Below are positions 17,456 through 26,106 of a stretch of 64,000 nt of DNA, in pieces. Numbering within the stretch: position 1 is the first letter of the stretch; each line of letters begins with the position of its first letter. The stretch is from QHXW01 sp035297145 (GTDB taxonomy: Bacteria > Acidobacteriota > Terriglobia > Bryobacterales > Bryobacteraceae). The stretch lies in the NCBI GenBank assembly GCA_035297145.1, contig DATGZN010000026.1, positions 1 through 64,000 on the forward strand. The letters run 5' to 3'. A program made the position numbers and the translations under genes. The notes beneath the pieces were generated by a model. The model did not search any database and was not told where the DNA came from. It saw only the letters and a program-made list of their open reading frames with translations.

Positions 17456-20167
17456 TCAGAAGTTGTCAATCATCCAGACATTCGAGTTGGCGCTGGTCCC
17501 GTGCATGGCGAGGTGGCGCCCGTCCGGCGAAGGAATGCCCCATGTCGCATCGGGTTGAGTTTGCTGCCAGATCGGCTGCGCACTGCCGTTCAAATCGACG
17601 TGCAGCACGGCGGAGCCATCGGCGCGCTGGCTTCCCACGAACAGGCTCTTGGAATCGTGCGCCCATTCCAGCGAGCAGAGAAGAAAGTGGCCCTTGAGCG
17701 CGATGCTGCGGGTTGCGCCGCCATGTAGAGGGATGAAGTGGATTTGATCCGCGTTCCAATGCTCTTTCAAGTAGGCGATCTCGGAGCCATCAGGAGAGAG
17801 GGCCCAGTGGTAGCCGCCATCGGGCTCGGTTGGAATCCGCAAGAGTTCCTTGCCTTTTCCGCCGATCGGATCGAAAGCCGTAAGGATCAACTCTCGCCGG
17901 TCTTGGGTCCTGGATCCATAGATACAAACATTAGCCGCCCGGCTGCTGCACCGTAAATCGTCGAAGCCTTCGACCGCGAATAGCGGTTGAGGAGCCCCGC
18001 CGCTGGCTGACACTCGATAGAGGTTTGGCATCGTTTCGGCCGGCGCTTTCCAGGCTGCAAAGATAATCGATGAGCCGTCAGGAGCGAGCCGGAACCACCC
18101 CGCGTGCGGTTCCGATGATGTGCCAACAAGCTGGGGATCGATCCCGTCAAGTGCCTGCTTGTAGACGCCAAAGCCTCCCCCTCGATCGGAGCCGAAGATG
18201 ACTTCCAGAGAATCAGCGGTCCATGCCGATGGCTGGTTGACATACTCGTCCGCAGTCAACCGATGGACATTGAGCAGCCGGTTTCCACTATTGGTGAGAT
18301 CACCGATAAATACCGATTGATGAGAGGTTCCTCGCAAGAACACCAGGCGCTTCCCGTCGGCCGTTGCACTCAAGCCAAAAACCGAGAACCCCGACCAATC
18401 CGTAAGCCGGCGCGGATCACCTTTGGGCGCTCCGGTTTTTCCGTCGACTCTCAGTTCCCAAAGATTGGATGCTGGCGCACTGCCTGTTCCCGACGATCGC
18501 GAATAAATGAACCGCTCTCTCGATACCCAGTTGTAGTACCGGAGCTGGATGTCCGAGATGATCTGCGTTTTGCCAGCGCCGTTGAGATCACAACTCTCAA
18601 CCGACATCGCCAAATGATCGCCGACCTTATGGAGGTATGGGTACACAACGCGGTTTCCGGCTGGCGACCAAGTGACCACGTAGAATGCGGACTGCTCCGC
18701 CGCCGTCAAGATCTTGTGCGGCGCCTCCCCCTGTGGGCCCATTAGCCAGATGCTGCGGTAGCCGTTTGCGGCCGGCTCGGCTAAGTACGCTATATACGAA
18801 CCATCGGGTGAAACGACTCCAGGGCTCTCCAGGCCTTCGGCAATCTTCCGGAGCGCTCCTCCGAAAATCGGAACCGACCACAAACTGCCCCCTTGTCCGA
18901 GTACGCCGAGCGATGCGAGGAACCGAGCGGAGTCCGGGTACCAGGAGTTGAAATACCAGTAACCTTGTCCGGCCAGAACCCCTGGAGGCATGGGTATGTT
19001 TTGCGTATCGCCCGTTGCCAGAAGTTGAACATGGATTCCGCGCTGATCGGAGTAGCCGAGATATTTTCCGTCAGGCGAAATTGCTGCATGGTCGACGGGC
19101 ACGTCCTGCGGATTCGCCGTTAGCCTGCGCTGGTTGAAGTGTGGGAGCGGTTCGGGGCGCCGGCCCAGGAACCAGGCAACGCTCACACCGGCGGCCAGGA
19201 CCAAGGCTAGCGCGCCAACTATCAGCGGCCATCGGCTTCGTGGCGCAACGCTCTGCACTGGCTGGCGCGCGACCACCGCTCCGGACGCTGCAACCGCCGT
19301 GAACTTTCCCGAAGCTATGTCGCGTTTCAATCGTTTCAAATCGGCGCGCAGTTCGGCAGCCGTCTGGCAACGTAGATCGCGATCTTTCTCGAGCGCTTTG
19401 TTGATGATCTCCGCGAGCTTCGCGGGAGTCTCCGGGTTGAGTTCGACCGGCGCGACCGGAGTCTTGTGCAGAATGGCGTCAAACAGCGCTGCCGTAGTAT
19501 TGCCCGTGAATGGCCGAGCGCCAGTCGCCATCTCGTACAGCACCACGCCGAACGAGAACAGATCGGTGCGCGCGTCCAATTCTTCGCCCAGCGCCTGCTC
19601 GGGCGACATGTATGCGATGGTCCCCATGGCTGTGCCGGGGCTGGTGAGCATCTGTTCCGTCGCGGCATTTGTGGGCATTGGAGCGGTCGCCGCTTCCGGC
19701 GCCAGCTTTGCCAGCCCGAAATCCAGGATCTTGGCCCGGCCGCGTCGCGTGACAAAGATGTTCGCAGGCTTGATATCCCGATGTACGATGCCTTTGGCGT
19801 GCGCGGCATCCAGGGCATCGGCAACCTGAATTGCCAGATCGAGCAGTTCATCGGTCTTCAAGGGCTTGCCGGAAATGTGCTCGGTTAGCGTCTGCCCTTC
19901 GAGCAGTTCCATGGCAAGGAAGGGACGATTATCGTGCTCGTCAACGTCATAGACCACGCAGATGTTGGGGTGGTTCAACGCGGAGGCGGCCCGCGCTTCC
20001 CGTTGGAATCGCTCGAGCGCGGCATGATCCTTGGCGTATTCCTCCGGCAGAAATTTCAATGCGACAGTGCGGCCCAGGCGGATGTCTTCGGCTTTGTACA
20101 CCACCCCCATACCACCCGCACCAAGCTTTTCGAGAATGCGGTAATGCGAGACGGTGTCGCCAATCAT
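17456..20167 (-). CDS. Ser/Thr protein kinase with TolB-like propeller
   Basis: A 903-residue transmembrane kinase. Residues about 1-275 are a PknB-type kinase with glycine loop LGAGGMGVVYKAED, catalytic HRDIKPANIF and DFGLAKL. One membrane helix lies near residues 312-336. The extracytoplasmic part is a WD40/TolB-like propeller (AISPDGKYLGYSD, VVSPDGSYIAYLAE, ALSPDGSEIAYLKE). This layout is common in acidobacteria and suggests sensing of an external ligand coupled to phosphorylation inside. All catalytic motifs appear intact. Confidence 0.92.
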   Translation of the reverse strand: MIGDTVSHYRILEKLGAGGMGVVYKAEDIRLGRTVALKFLPEEYAKDHAALERFQREARAASALNHPNICVVYDVDEHDNRPFLAMELLEGQTLTEHISGKPLKTDELLDLAIQVADALDAAHAKGIVHRDIKPANIFVTRRGRAKILDFGLAKLAPEAATAPMPTNAATEQMLTSPGTAMGTIAYMSPEQALGEELDARTDLFSFGVVLYEMATGARPFTGNTTAALFDAILHKTPVAPVELNPETPAKLAEIINKALEKDRDLRCQTAAELRADLKRLKRDIASGKFTAVAASGAVVARQPVQSVAPRSRWPLIVGALALVLAAGVSVAWFLGRRPEPLPHFNQRRLTANPQDVPVDHAAISPDGKYLGYSDQRGIHVQLLATGDTQNIPMPPGVLAGQGYWYFNSWYPDSARFLASLGVLGQGGSLWSVPIFGGALRKIAEGLESPGVVSPDGSYIAYLAEPAANGYRSIWLMGPQGEAPHKILTAAEQSAFYVVTWSPAGNRVVYPYLHKVGDHLAMSVESCDLNGAGKTQIISDIQLRYYNWVSRERFIYSRSSGTGSAPASNLWELRVDGKTGAPKGDPRRLTDWSGFSVFGLSATADGKRLVFLRGTSHQSVFIGDLTNSGNRLLNVHRLTADEYVNQPSAWTADSLEVIFGSDRGGGFGVYKQALDGIDPQLVGTSSEPHAGWFRLAPDGSSIIFAAWKAPAETMPNLYRVSASGGAPQPLFAVEGFDDLRCSSRAANVCIYGSRTQDRRELILTAFDPIGGKGKELLRIPTEPDGGYHWALSPDGSEIAYLKEHWNADQIHFIPLHGGATRSIALKGHFLLCSLEWAHDSKSLFVGSQRADGSAVLHVDLNGSAQPIWQQTQPDATWGIPSPDGRHLAMHGTSANSNVWMIDNF

Positions 20168-20233
20168 GTGGATGAGTTGACTGAAGCATAATCCGATGAC
20201 GTGCCGGTTGCAACGTGGGCGCGTGCTCCAGTC

Positions 20234-21088
20234 TTATTTAGGCGTCGTGAGGTTTTCGTAGAAGGATTCCAGATGTTCCCGGTAGGTCGCGCCGGCGGTT
20301 TCGACAATATCGTTGTGATGCGCGCCATGCACAATCCAGAGCAATTTCGGCGCGGGCGCGGCGGCGAATAGCGTTTGGCCGAGACGCGTGGGGATGATCT
20401 CGTCACGATCTCCGTGAATGATCAGTACGGGAGCGTGGATGCGGCCGACCTTCTTCCGTGAGTCGAAAGACCACATGACGAGTGGACCGATGATGGGGAA
20501 CACTGTGCTGGCGACGTCTTTCCCCGAAGTGAAGGGCGCTTCGAGCACCACGGCCGCGCACGGGCGCCGCCCAGCGAGGTCAACGGCTACAGCCGTGCCC
20601 AGGGACTCGCCGTGCAGAATGATCTGGCCCTTGTAATGACCGGTTTTGAGCAAGTAATCGTAGGCGGCGTCCGCGTCCCTATAGATGCCGTCTTCAGTCG
20701 GCCACCCGCTGCTTTTTCCGTATCCGCGATAGTCGATCATCAGTACCGAAGATCCGGAGGACGTGATCCCGAGGAAGTGATCGTAGCGGTCAGTGATGTT
20801 GCCGGCATTGCCGTGGAAATAGAGCGTGACAAACCGTGCGCCGGGCCGGTCGATCTGCCAGCCGTGGATGCGGACACCGTCCGCCGTATCGAGCCACACA
20901 TCAGCCGCTCCCAATTGTGCCTGCACGTCCCAAGCTCCTTCCGGATACTTTGACGGAAAGTACACCGAACGATTGGCGAACCAGTAGAGCGCGCCGTAAG
21001 CCACCGCGGCCATCAGCGGATATGCAACGTACCAGGGAATGTGCGACACGAAGATGTCTTTTCGGACCAAACGCCAGGCCGTGGACAT
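20234..21088 (-). CDS. alpha/beta hydrolase, membrane-anchored
   Basis: A 284-residue serine hydrolase with one N-terminal hydrophobic helix (about residues 17-37). The nucleophile elbow is HGESLG, the acid is in IIHGDRDEIIP, and the His is in VHGAHHNDI. The HGNAGN motif supplies the oxyanion hole. It resembles the ABHD/YjfP-like S33 group and is probably a lipid or ester hydrolase. It is divergent from the acetyltransferase gene at 21154. Confidence 0.88.
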   Translation of the reverse strand: MSTAWRLVRKDIFVSHIPWYVAYPLMAAVAYGALYWFANRSVYFPSKYPEGAWDVQAQLGAADVWLDTADGVRIHGWQIDRPGARFVTLYFHGNAGNITDRYDHFLGITSSGSSVLMIDYRGYGKSSGWPTEDGIYRDADAAYDYLLKTGHYKGQIILHGESLGTAVAVDLAGRRPCAAVVLEAPFTSGKDVASTVFPIIGPLVMWSFDSRKKVGRIHAPVLIIHGDRDEIIPTRLGQTLFAAAPAPKLLWIVHGAHHNDIVETAGATYREHLESFYENLTTPK

Positions 21089-21138
21089 GGTTACGGTTAG
21101 ACCAGCGCCAAATCACAAACCTGGACGCCTTGGTTCAG

Positions 21139-21144
21139 TATAAT
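21139..21144 (+). promoter_or_regulatory. candidate -10 box TATAAT
   Basis: A perfect TATAAT ends nine bases before ATG 21154, which lacks a ribosome binding site, so the mRNA may be leaderless or nearly so. No good -35 hexamer is visible. Confidence 0.45.
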
Positions 21145-21153
21145 TGCCTGGCG

Positions 21154-21645
21154 ATGACGCTCTTGACGGGGACTCGTCACCCAGACATCAGCCTACGCAC
21201 CGCTACCCTTGATGACGCCGAGACTATAGCCGGCCACCGTCGCAGCATGTTCTTCGACATGGGGCACCGTGACGAAGAGCAGCTGAATGCGATGATCACC
21301 GCGTTCGGTCCGTGGCTTCGCGAGAAGATGACTTCGGGCGAATATCTGGCCTGGATGGCCACCGGCGGCGACGGCGCCATTGTCGCCGGATTGGGAATGT
21401 GGCTCATGGATTGGCCGCCGCACTTGAGCGGTCCAGGTTCCCGGCGCGGCAACATCTTGAATGTGTACACCGTCCCGAGTTTTCGCCGGCAGGGGATCGC
21501 CCGGCGTCTGATGGAAGTCGCTCTCGACTGGTGCCGGACAAACGGAATTCGCAATGTGATTCTGCAAGGAAGCGATGAGGGGCGGCCGCTCTACGAAAGG
21601 CTGGGCTTTGAACCGACAAATGAGATGCGTTTGATGATTGGCTGA
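21154..21645 (+). CDS. GNAT family N-acetyltransferase
   Basis: A 163-residue acetyl-CoA-dependent acetyltransferase. The acetyl-CoA loop is VPSFRRQGIARRLME, and the C-terminal motif is YERLGFEPTNEMRL. The frame continues upstream to 20836 but overlaps the divergent hydrolase; a TATAAT box just before ATG 21154 supports the short form. Substrate unknown. Confidence 0.87.
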   Translation: MTLLTGTRHPDISLRTATLDDAETIAGHRRSMFFDMGHRDEEQLNAMITAFGPWLREKMTSGEYLAWMATGGDGAIVAGLGMWLMDWPPHLSGPGSRRGNILNVYTVPSFRRQGIARRLMEVALDWCRTNGIRNVILQGSDEGRPLYERLGFEPTNEMRLMIG

Positions 21646-21672
21646 GGCGGGCTCATGGATGAGGAGCAGTTG

Positions 21673-21700
21673 TGAGGGCCGGGTGGGCACCCAGCCCTCA
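21673..21700. repeat. intergenic palindrome, possible bidirectional terminator
   Basis: TGAGGGC pairs with GCCCTCA and GGGT with ACCC around a GGGC loop, interrupted by one C-A mismatch. It lies between the convergent ends of the acetyltransferase and the small secreted protein, so it may end both transcripts. It also shares the GGGCCGGGTG core of the other intergenic repeats. Confidence 0.55.
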
Positions 21701-21711
21701 AGGGAGATCGT

Positions 21712-22044
21712 TTAGCGGCGTCCGCGGCCGTGTTCAAATCCTCGACCTGCAAAACCATGTCCAACGTAGTGGCCGCGACCACCAAAGTACGCGCGGCCAC
21801 CCCAGCCCCAGTTGGCGTATGGATAAACGTACGCCGGTGCCACCGGATACGCGTACGCGGGGTACGGATTGTAGTAACCGGGGGCGGGCGCCACATACGC
21901 GGGCGGATAAACGGGAGCCGGGGCCACATACGCCGGGGCGCCGAGATACACACCAAATCGAACGCCCGCTTTCGCTTGGGGAGTCGGCATAACAATCAGC
22001 AACGCGGCAAGTGTGAGTAGCGGAATTCCAATCTTTTTCAGCAT
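21712..22044 (-). CDS. small secreted Pro/Tyr- and Gly-rich protein
   Basis: A 110-residue exported protein. After a signal peptide ending near QAKAG comes a low-complexity segment of repeated PAYVAPAP, PVYPPAY and YPAYAY units, then a Gly/Arg/His tail. ATG 22044 is preferred to 22053 because GGAGG sits nine bases before it and directly abuts the other. Such proteins may be loosely envelope-associated; function unknown. Confidence 0.7.
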   Translation of the reverse strand: MLKKIGIPLLTLAALLIVMPTPQAKAGVRFGVYLGAPAYVAPAPVYPPAYVAPAPGYYNPYPAYAYPVAPAYVYPYANWGWGGRAYFGGRGHYVGHGFAGRGFEHGRGRR

Positions 22045-22135
22045 CTGTTTCATCCTCCACTCAATTGGATGGAACGGTAAGGGTCTAGGTTCTCGGGTTT
22101 ACGTTGATTTACAAGCAGGCGAGATTTACGAACCT

Positions 22136-22522
22136 TTACTCTAACGACAGGTGCACTTCTACTTCGGCCGTTGGCGCCAGGCCATAGATCTCGGTGAAGA
22201 TGCGCAGCGTCAGTTGGGCGATGCCGGCGGCGTAGTCATCGGTAGGAAGATCATACGTGCGCGAGAAGACCTCTATGGGATCGCCGCCCAGGGCGAAGCC
22301 GAGACTCTTCAGCCGATCCATAGCGGCCGAGGACATTTGTAGCTTGTCCGATAAGTACTGGTTCGAGATAGCCTCGCAACGCAGGCGCTGGTTGCCGACA
22401 TTGCCGGCGAACTGGATGTAGACTTCGCCTGACGATACCACCAGGAAACTGCCGGGGCCGCCTTCAGTGGTGAGAGCCAGGAGACTGGAGCCAATCTCCT
22501 CCTCGGCGTCGGTCAGCGTCAA
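22136..22522 (-). CDS. TY-Chap (YbjN/CesT chaperone-like) protein
   Basis: A 128-residue soluble protein starting at TTG, with AAGGTG six bases upstream and an in-frame TAG immediately before the start. The pattern GSFLVVSSGEVYIQFAGN and the following alpha/beta layout resemble the TY-Chap group related to YbjN and type III secretion chaperones. No secretion genes are nearby. The family call is by resemblance only. Confidence 0.6.
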   Translation of the reverse strand: MTLTDAEEEIGSSLLALTTEGGPGSFLVVSSGEVYIQFAGNVGNQRLRCEAISNQYLSDKLQMSSAAMDRLKSLGFALGGDPIEVFSRTYDLPTDDYAAGIAQLTLRIFTEIYGLAPTAEVEVHLSLE

Positions 22523-22657
22523 CTACGCACCTTCCCACTGAGCTTGGGGGTGGCAAGGGGCACATGGCATGTGGCGAGATGAGCGGGCGAGATCATGGGC
22601 GCGTATTAAAGAAATCATAAGCTGTTTGCAGGGCGATTGCGAGCCGGGAGCTAAGGA

Positions 22658-23590
22658 TCACTTGACGAATCCGAGTTTTCGCAAAGTGGCGGCGGGTTCA
22701 GGGTCTTCGAACTTGGTGAGGGGTTCCTTCTGGCGTCCGTTTTCCAGGGCAGCAATGGCGGGCGGGTCGCCGAACGGGAAGGTCTTCTTTAGTACGGCGA
22801 TGTCGGTTGAGATGCCGGCCTTCAGGCCCGTGTCGTGGAGGAAGTCCGGCGCAAATTGCGGATGCACGGTGGGGACGCCGACGATTTTGGTATCGCCCCA
22901 ATCGAGCTTGGACATGCGTTTGGCGACGTCAAAACAGTGCATGCATTCGGGATCAAAAAAGAAAATCAGGACGTGGCCTTCCTGGGTGGAGAATGGTTTG
23001 CCATCCACCATGAGGATGGGCGGCGCCTGAACGCCGCGCTGTCGAACGGCGGTGGCGCCATACGAGACCAGCGCGAAGACGGTCACAGCGCAAAGTACAA
23101 TGACCGCGCTGCGCCTGCTTTCCGAGGGCCGTGCCCAGAAACCGGCGATTACGGCGAGCAGCAGCATGACCGCGTCCCCAATGAAGAATCCGGGACCGAC
23201 GGCGCGCTTGATCCAGGGGAAACAGTTGCACTCGGCGCCGTGGAGCGCGGTGTAATTGATCCCGATGTAAATCATGAACGCGACCAGCAGGGCCGACCCG
23301 AGCCATGCACCCCATTTGCGGAACCGGGGCACCAGGACCAGAACCGCGGCCACGGTCTCGGCGATGCCCAGCACAAGAGCTGCCGCGAGGCTCAGATTCT
23401 CGGGGACCTTGGCCTGTGCCAGACGGGCAGCCGCGGCGATGGGGTCAGTGATCTTCCAAAGGCCCGCGAGGATGAACAGGAGCGACGTGAGGATGGCGGC
23501 GATCCAGTTGAGCGCCGACTTCCACGCGGGCAAATCCAGCGGGGGTAGGGATTCTTCCCGCTGTGCCATACTGTCGTTCATGTTGTCCAT
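22658..23590 (-). CDS. DoxX/MauE-like membrane protein with thioredoxin-type domain
   Basis: A 310-residue protein. Four to five helices in residues 20-170 resemble DoxX/MauE, including PWIKRAVGPGFFIGD. The C-terminal part has a thioredoxin-like strand and CxxC site (FFFDPECMHCFDVAKRM). It is probably a membrane redox or disulfide protein. ATG 23590 is chosen because GGAGAA lies nine bases upstream; an extension to 24028 would run through the divergent gene at 23627. Confidence 0.82.
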   Translation of the reverse strand: MDNMNDSMAQREESLPPLDLPAWKSALNWIAAILTSLLFILAGLWKITDPIAAAARLAQAKVPENLSLAAALVLGIAETVAAVLVLVPRFRKWGAWLGSALLVAFMIYIGINYTALHGAECNCFPWIKRAVGPGFFIGDAVMLLLAVIAGFWARPSESRRSAVIVLCAVTVFALVSYGATAVRQRGVQAPPILMVDGKPFSTQEGHVLIFFFDPECMHCFDVAKRMSKLDWGDTKIVGVPTVHPQFAPDFLHDTGLKAGISTDIAVLKKTFPFGDPPAIAALENGRQKEPLTKFEDPEPAATLRKLGFVK

Positions 23591-23626
23591 TCTAGCGTTC
23601 TCCGGGGGCCAAGAATTTTGCGCGCG

Positions 23627-24121
23627 ATGAACGCCGCGGTCCTGCTCGCGCTGTTTGCGCCGGAGTCGCAGACGCTGACCGACGAAGTATTTCAAATTCC
23701 AGCGAAGGAATGGCGTTATGTCGATGTGGCGGTGAAGCACGTGCCGGTCACGGTGGACTGCGAATTCCATGTAACCTCCAGCACTGGCGCGGTGCGAGTG
23801 GAGTTGGTGAATGCTGAAGGTCTGAACGATTGGAAACAGGGCCATCGGGACACGAAGGATTCCGGAGCTTTCCGGGGGCAGGCTAGCTTTAGCCGTATGA
23901 TCAGTGTGCCGGACGACTACGCGGTGGTGGTGGAGAATAGCGGCCGCAGCCCGGCGACCGTAAGGCTGCGAGTGTCGTTGGATGCTTCGGGGCGCGGCCT
24001 GCCGCAAGCGAGATATCTGTCGCCACAAAAACGGCTCGTGGTGATCGCCATCAGTGCAACGGTATTTCTGGCGATTGTGAGCTATTCAGCGAAGAAGCTG
24101 CTGACGGTGATGCGAGGGTAG
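23627..24121 (+). CDS. exported beta-sandwich protein with C-terminal membrane helix
   Basis: A 164-residue protein with an N-terminal hydrophobic stretch (AAVLLALFA), a beta-rich middle (WRYVDVAVKHVPVTVDCEF, VEVRVEL-like strands) and a C-terminal helix near residues 135-155. The topology suggests an outward-facing domain tethered at its C-terminus. TTG 23618 is an alternative start. It is divergent from the DoxX-thioredoxin gene with 36 bases between starts, so the two may share control. No named family recognised. Confidence 0.65.
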   Translation: MNAAVLLALFAPESQTLTDEVFQIPAKEWRYVDVAVKHVPVTVDCEFHVTSSTGAVRVELVNAEGLNDWKQGHRDTKDSGAFRGQASFSRMISVPDDYAVVVENSGRSPATVRLRVSLDASGRGLPQARYLSPQKRLVVIAISATVFLAIVSYSAKKLLTVMRG

Positions 24122-24133
24122 CCGTCCGAGCTA

Positions 24134-24190
24134 GGCGAGGCGTGCCTCGCCACTACGGAGGTGTGATGTAGGGGCCGGACAAGTCCGGCC
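24134..24190. repeat. double intergenic palindromic repeat
   Basis: Two perfect 8-bp hairpins, GGCGAGGC-GT-GCCTCGCC (24134-24151) and GGCCGGAC-AA-GTCCGGCC (24173-24190), flank CTACGGAGGTGTGATGTAG. The middle matches the sequence beside the palindrome at 4142, so this is a second, more complete copy of the element. It lies between convergent genes. Confidence 0.7.
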
Positions 24191-24196
24191 TGGCAA

Positions 24197-24511
24197 CTAG
24201 CGCGGCTTCGGTTCCACTTGGGCCAGGATGCGGGCGACCACGGGTTCCGAGGCCATGCGGAAGAAGCCCTGGGCGTCCTGTTGCAGGGTGCGTGCGATTT
24301 CCTCCATACGCGCGAAAATGTGGAGGCGCTCATCAAGTGACAACTGTGGGTGATGAAGCCTTTCGACGAGGCCGTCGAGCAGGCCGACCTTGACCCGCAA
24401 GCTCTCTCCGATGGTATCGACGTTCTCGCGCAGAAAACGCCCGGCCACGGATTCCGCTTTGCGCAGTTCGCGCTCACTCCACTTAGCGTAATCGTTCCCG
24501 TAGGCACTCAT
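24197..24511 (-). CDS. small helical protein of unknown function
   Basis: A 104-residue soluble, charged, helix-rich protein with no signal or Cys motif. ATG 24511 follows a GAGGT ribosome site, so the 11 extra residues from 24544 are not used. The heptad-like stretch about residues 40-80 may be a short coiled coil. It is not recognised; codon pattern and ribosome site support it as a gene. Confidence 0.65.
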   Translation of the reverse strand: MSAYGNDYAKWSERELRKAESVAGRFLRENVDTIGESLRVKVGLLDGLVERLHHPQLSLDERLHIFARMEEIARTLQQDAQGFFRMASEPVVARILAQVEPKPR

Positions 24512-24600
24512 GGGCTGACCTCGGACGAGTGTGAACAGCGTCACACTCTTTTCCGATTATAGTCAGCGTGTCAATCTCACTAAAGATAACGGGAAACGGG

Positions 24601-25212
24601 TTAGGTAATTCCGGGCCGCCCTACCAGCGCCAGGAATTCGTCGCGCGTGGTCTTGCGGTTGCGGAACGCCCCCAGCATGGTGCTGGTGACGGCGCCGGAA
24701 TGCTGCTTCTCGACGCCACGCATCATCATGCAGAAATGGCGCGCCTCGCAGATAACGCCGACGCCGATGGGATCGATGATGTTCTGGATGCTTTGGGCGA
24801 TCTCTTGCGTCAGGCGCTCCTGAATTTGCAAGCGGCGCGCGAAGACGTCCACGATGCGCGGAATCTTGCTCAGCCCGATGACGCGGCCTTTCGGTAGATA
24901 AGCGACGTGGACCTTTCCGAAGAATGGCAGCAGGTGATGCTCACACAAGCTGAAGAACTCGATGTCCTTCACGATAACCATCTCGTCGTACTTCACCTCA
25001 AACAGCGCACCGTTGACGACCTGCTGGACATCGGTGTGATAACCGCTGGTGAGAAAGCGCAGAGCCTTCTCCACGCGCTCCGGGGTGTTGGCGAGGCCGT
25101 CGCGGCCGGGATCGTCCACCAGTTGATCGAGTACCTGCTGGATGAGAGGCGCGAACGAGCCATCAGCGACATGCCGCGCCGGCATCTTCACAACTTGCTT
25201 ATGCTTGGCCAT
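24601..25212 (-). CDS. folE: GTP cyclohydrolase I
   Basis: A 203-residue enzyme converting GTP to 7,8-dihydroneopterin triphosphate, the first step of folate, tetrahydrobiopterin and queuosine-type pterins. Motifs are FFSLCEHHLLPFFGKVHVAYLP (zinc and catalytic Cys/His) and ICEARHFCMMMRGVEKQ. ATG 25212 is preferred to TTG 25230; it overlaps the upstream PTPS gene by 14 bases. It is the last gene of a PTPS-PTPS-folE operon. Confidence 0.95.
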   Translation of the reverse strand: MAKHKQVVKMPARHVADGSFAPLIQQVLDQLVDDPGRDGLANTPERVEKALRFLTSGYHTDVQQVVNGALFEVKYDEMVIVKDIEFFSLCEHHLLPFFGKVHVAYLPKGRVIGLSKIPRIVDVFARRLQIQERLTQEIAQSIQNIIDPIGVGVICEARHFCMMMRGVEKQHSGAVTSTMLGAFRNRKTTRDEFLALVGRPGIT

Positions 25213-25636
25213 GAATTTCCGATACTTCAAAGATGTTTCGCGGCGTTTCCGCGATGCTGATTTTCTCTAGCGCCGGGCCATCAGCGGGAAATGTTGATTT
25301 CCAGTGCGCTTCCAGGCGGCGGAAGATCTCGTTGGCCAGATTTTCCGTGGTGGGCACGGAGCCGCGAAACTCCGGTATTTCTTCGTTCAGGTTGCGGTGA
25401 TCGAACGGACGCAACACCTGCTCCTGGACCAGGCGATCGAGCACCGCTGGATCCAGGACGCGAGCGGTTCGCGGGTCGAGAGGGCCGCGAGCACTAACGG
25501 CAATCTCATAGTTGTGCCCGTGGCCATAGGGATTGTCGCACTTGCCGTAGAGTTCGCGATTTTCCTCGTCCGACAACACCGCGGCATGCAGCCGGTGCGA
25601 CGCCGAGAAACGATACTTGCGGGTGACGCGAATCAT
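25199..25636 (-). CDS. 6-pyruvoyltetrahydropterin synthase-like, canonical cysteine
   Basis: A 145-residue T-fold enzyme. Zinc ligands are H14, H39 and H41 (FSASHR, GHGHNY), and the catalytic cysteine C33 is in YGKCDNPYGHGHNY, closely like animal PTPS rather than E. coli QueD. It probably converts dihydroneopterin triphosphate to 6-pyruvoyltetrahydropterin or a related product. It overlaps the second paralogue by four bases (ATGA) and folE by 14. Confidence 0.88.
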   Translation of the reverse strand: MIRVTRKYRFSASHRLHAAVLSDEENRELYGKCDNPYGHGHNYEIAVSARGPLDPRTARVLDPAVLDRLVQEQVLRPFDHRNLNEEIPEFRGSVPTTENLANEIFRRLEAHWKSTFPADGPALEKISIAETPRNIFEVSEIHGQA

Positions 25637-26049
25637 GCGGCGTCTCCGAAATAATCGACGTACAGGTCGGGTGTTTCGAAGACCCGGACTGCGTGCAGGC
25701 GGCCGTATTCTTTTGTCAGGTGCGGCGCGAGGCGCTGCCAGACGTCGATGGCGATGTTCTCCGCGGTGGGTACGATGCGGTCGAACGGTGGAACTTCGTG
25801 ATTGAGGAAGCGGTGGTCATATATGTCGACTACTTTGCGGTTGATCACATCTTTGAGCTTCTTTAGGTCCACTACCATACCCGTGACTGGATCGGGATTT
25901 CCTTCAACCGTCACCTCGATCGCGTAATTGTGCCCGTGCCCGTGCGGATTGGCGGCCAAGCCGAAAAACTCTTCGTTTTCCCGGTCGCTCAGTAACGGAC
26001 TGCGGCAGACGTGGGAAGCAGAGAACTCAACGCGCTTGGTAATGAGCAT
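25633..26049 (-). CDS. PTPS-family paralogue lacking the catalytic cysteine
   Basis: A 138-residue paralogue of the next gene. Zinc ligands H13, H38 and H40 are kept (FSASHV, GHGHNY), but the catalytic cysteine position reads LAANPHGHGHNY, with Ala32 in its place. A cysteine instead occurs at residue 15 (SASHVCRSP). It may have another reaction, a relocated nucleophile, or a structural role in a mixed oligomer. It is the first gene of the operon. Confidence 0.84.
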   Translation of the reverse strand: MLITKRVEFSASHVCRSPLLSDRENEEFFGLAANPHGHGHNYAIEVTVEGNPDPVTGMVVDLKKLKDVINRKVVDIYDHRFLNHEVPPFDRIVPTAENIAIDVWQRLAPHLTKEYGRLHAVRVFETPDLYVDYFGDAA

Positions 26050-26094
26050 CTAGTGAACCGGATGCCGTGGACTTACGGCGGGATACAATATGAT

Positions 26095-26100
26095 TATAAG
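26095..26100 (+). promoter_or_regulatory. candidate -10 box TATAAG
   Basis: TATAAG ends six bases before ATG 26107, which has no ribosome site, consistent with a leaderless transcript. A second candidate TACAAT is at 26084-26089. Confidence 0.35.
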
Positions 26101-26106
26101 TTAACT

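Noticed and set aside
23591..24028. N-terminal extension of the DoxX-thioredoxin gene
   Set aside because: Runs antisense through a separate gene; ATG 23590 has its own ribosome site.
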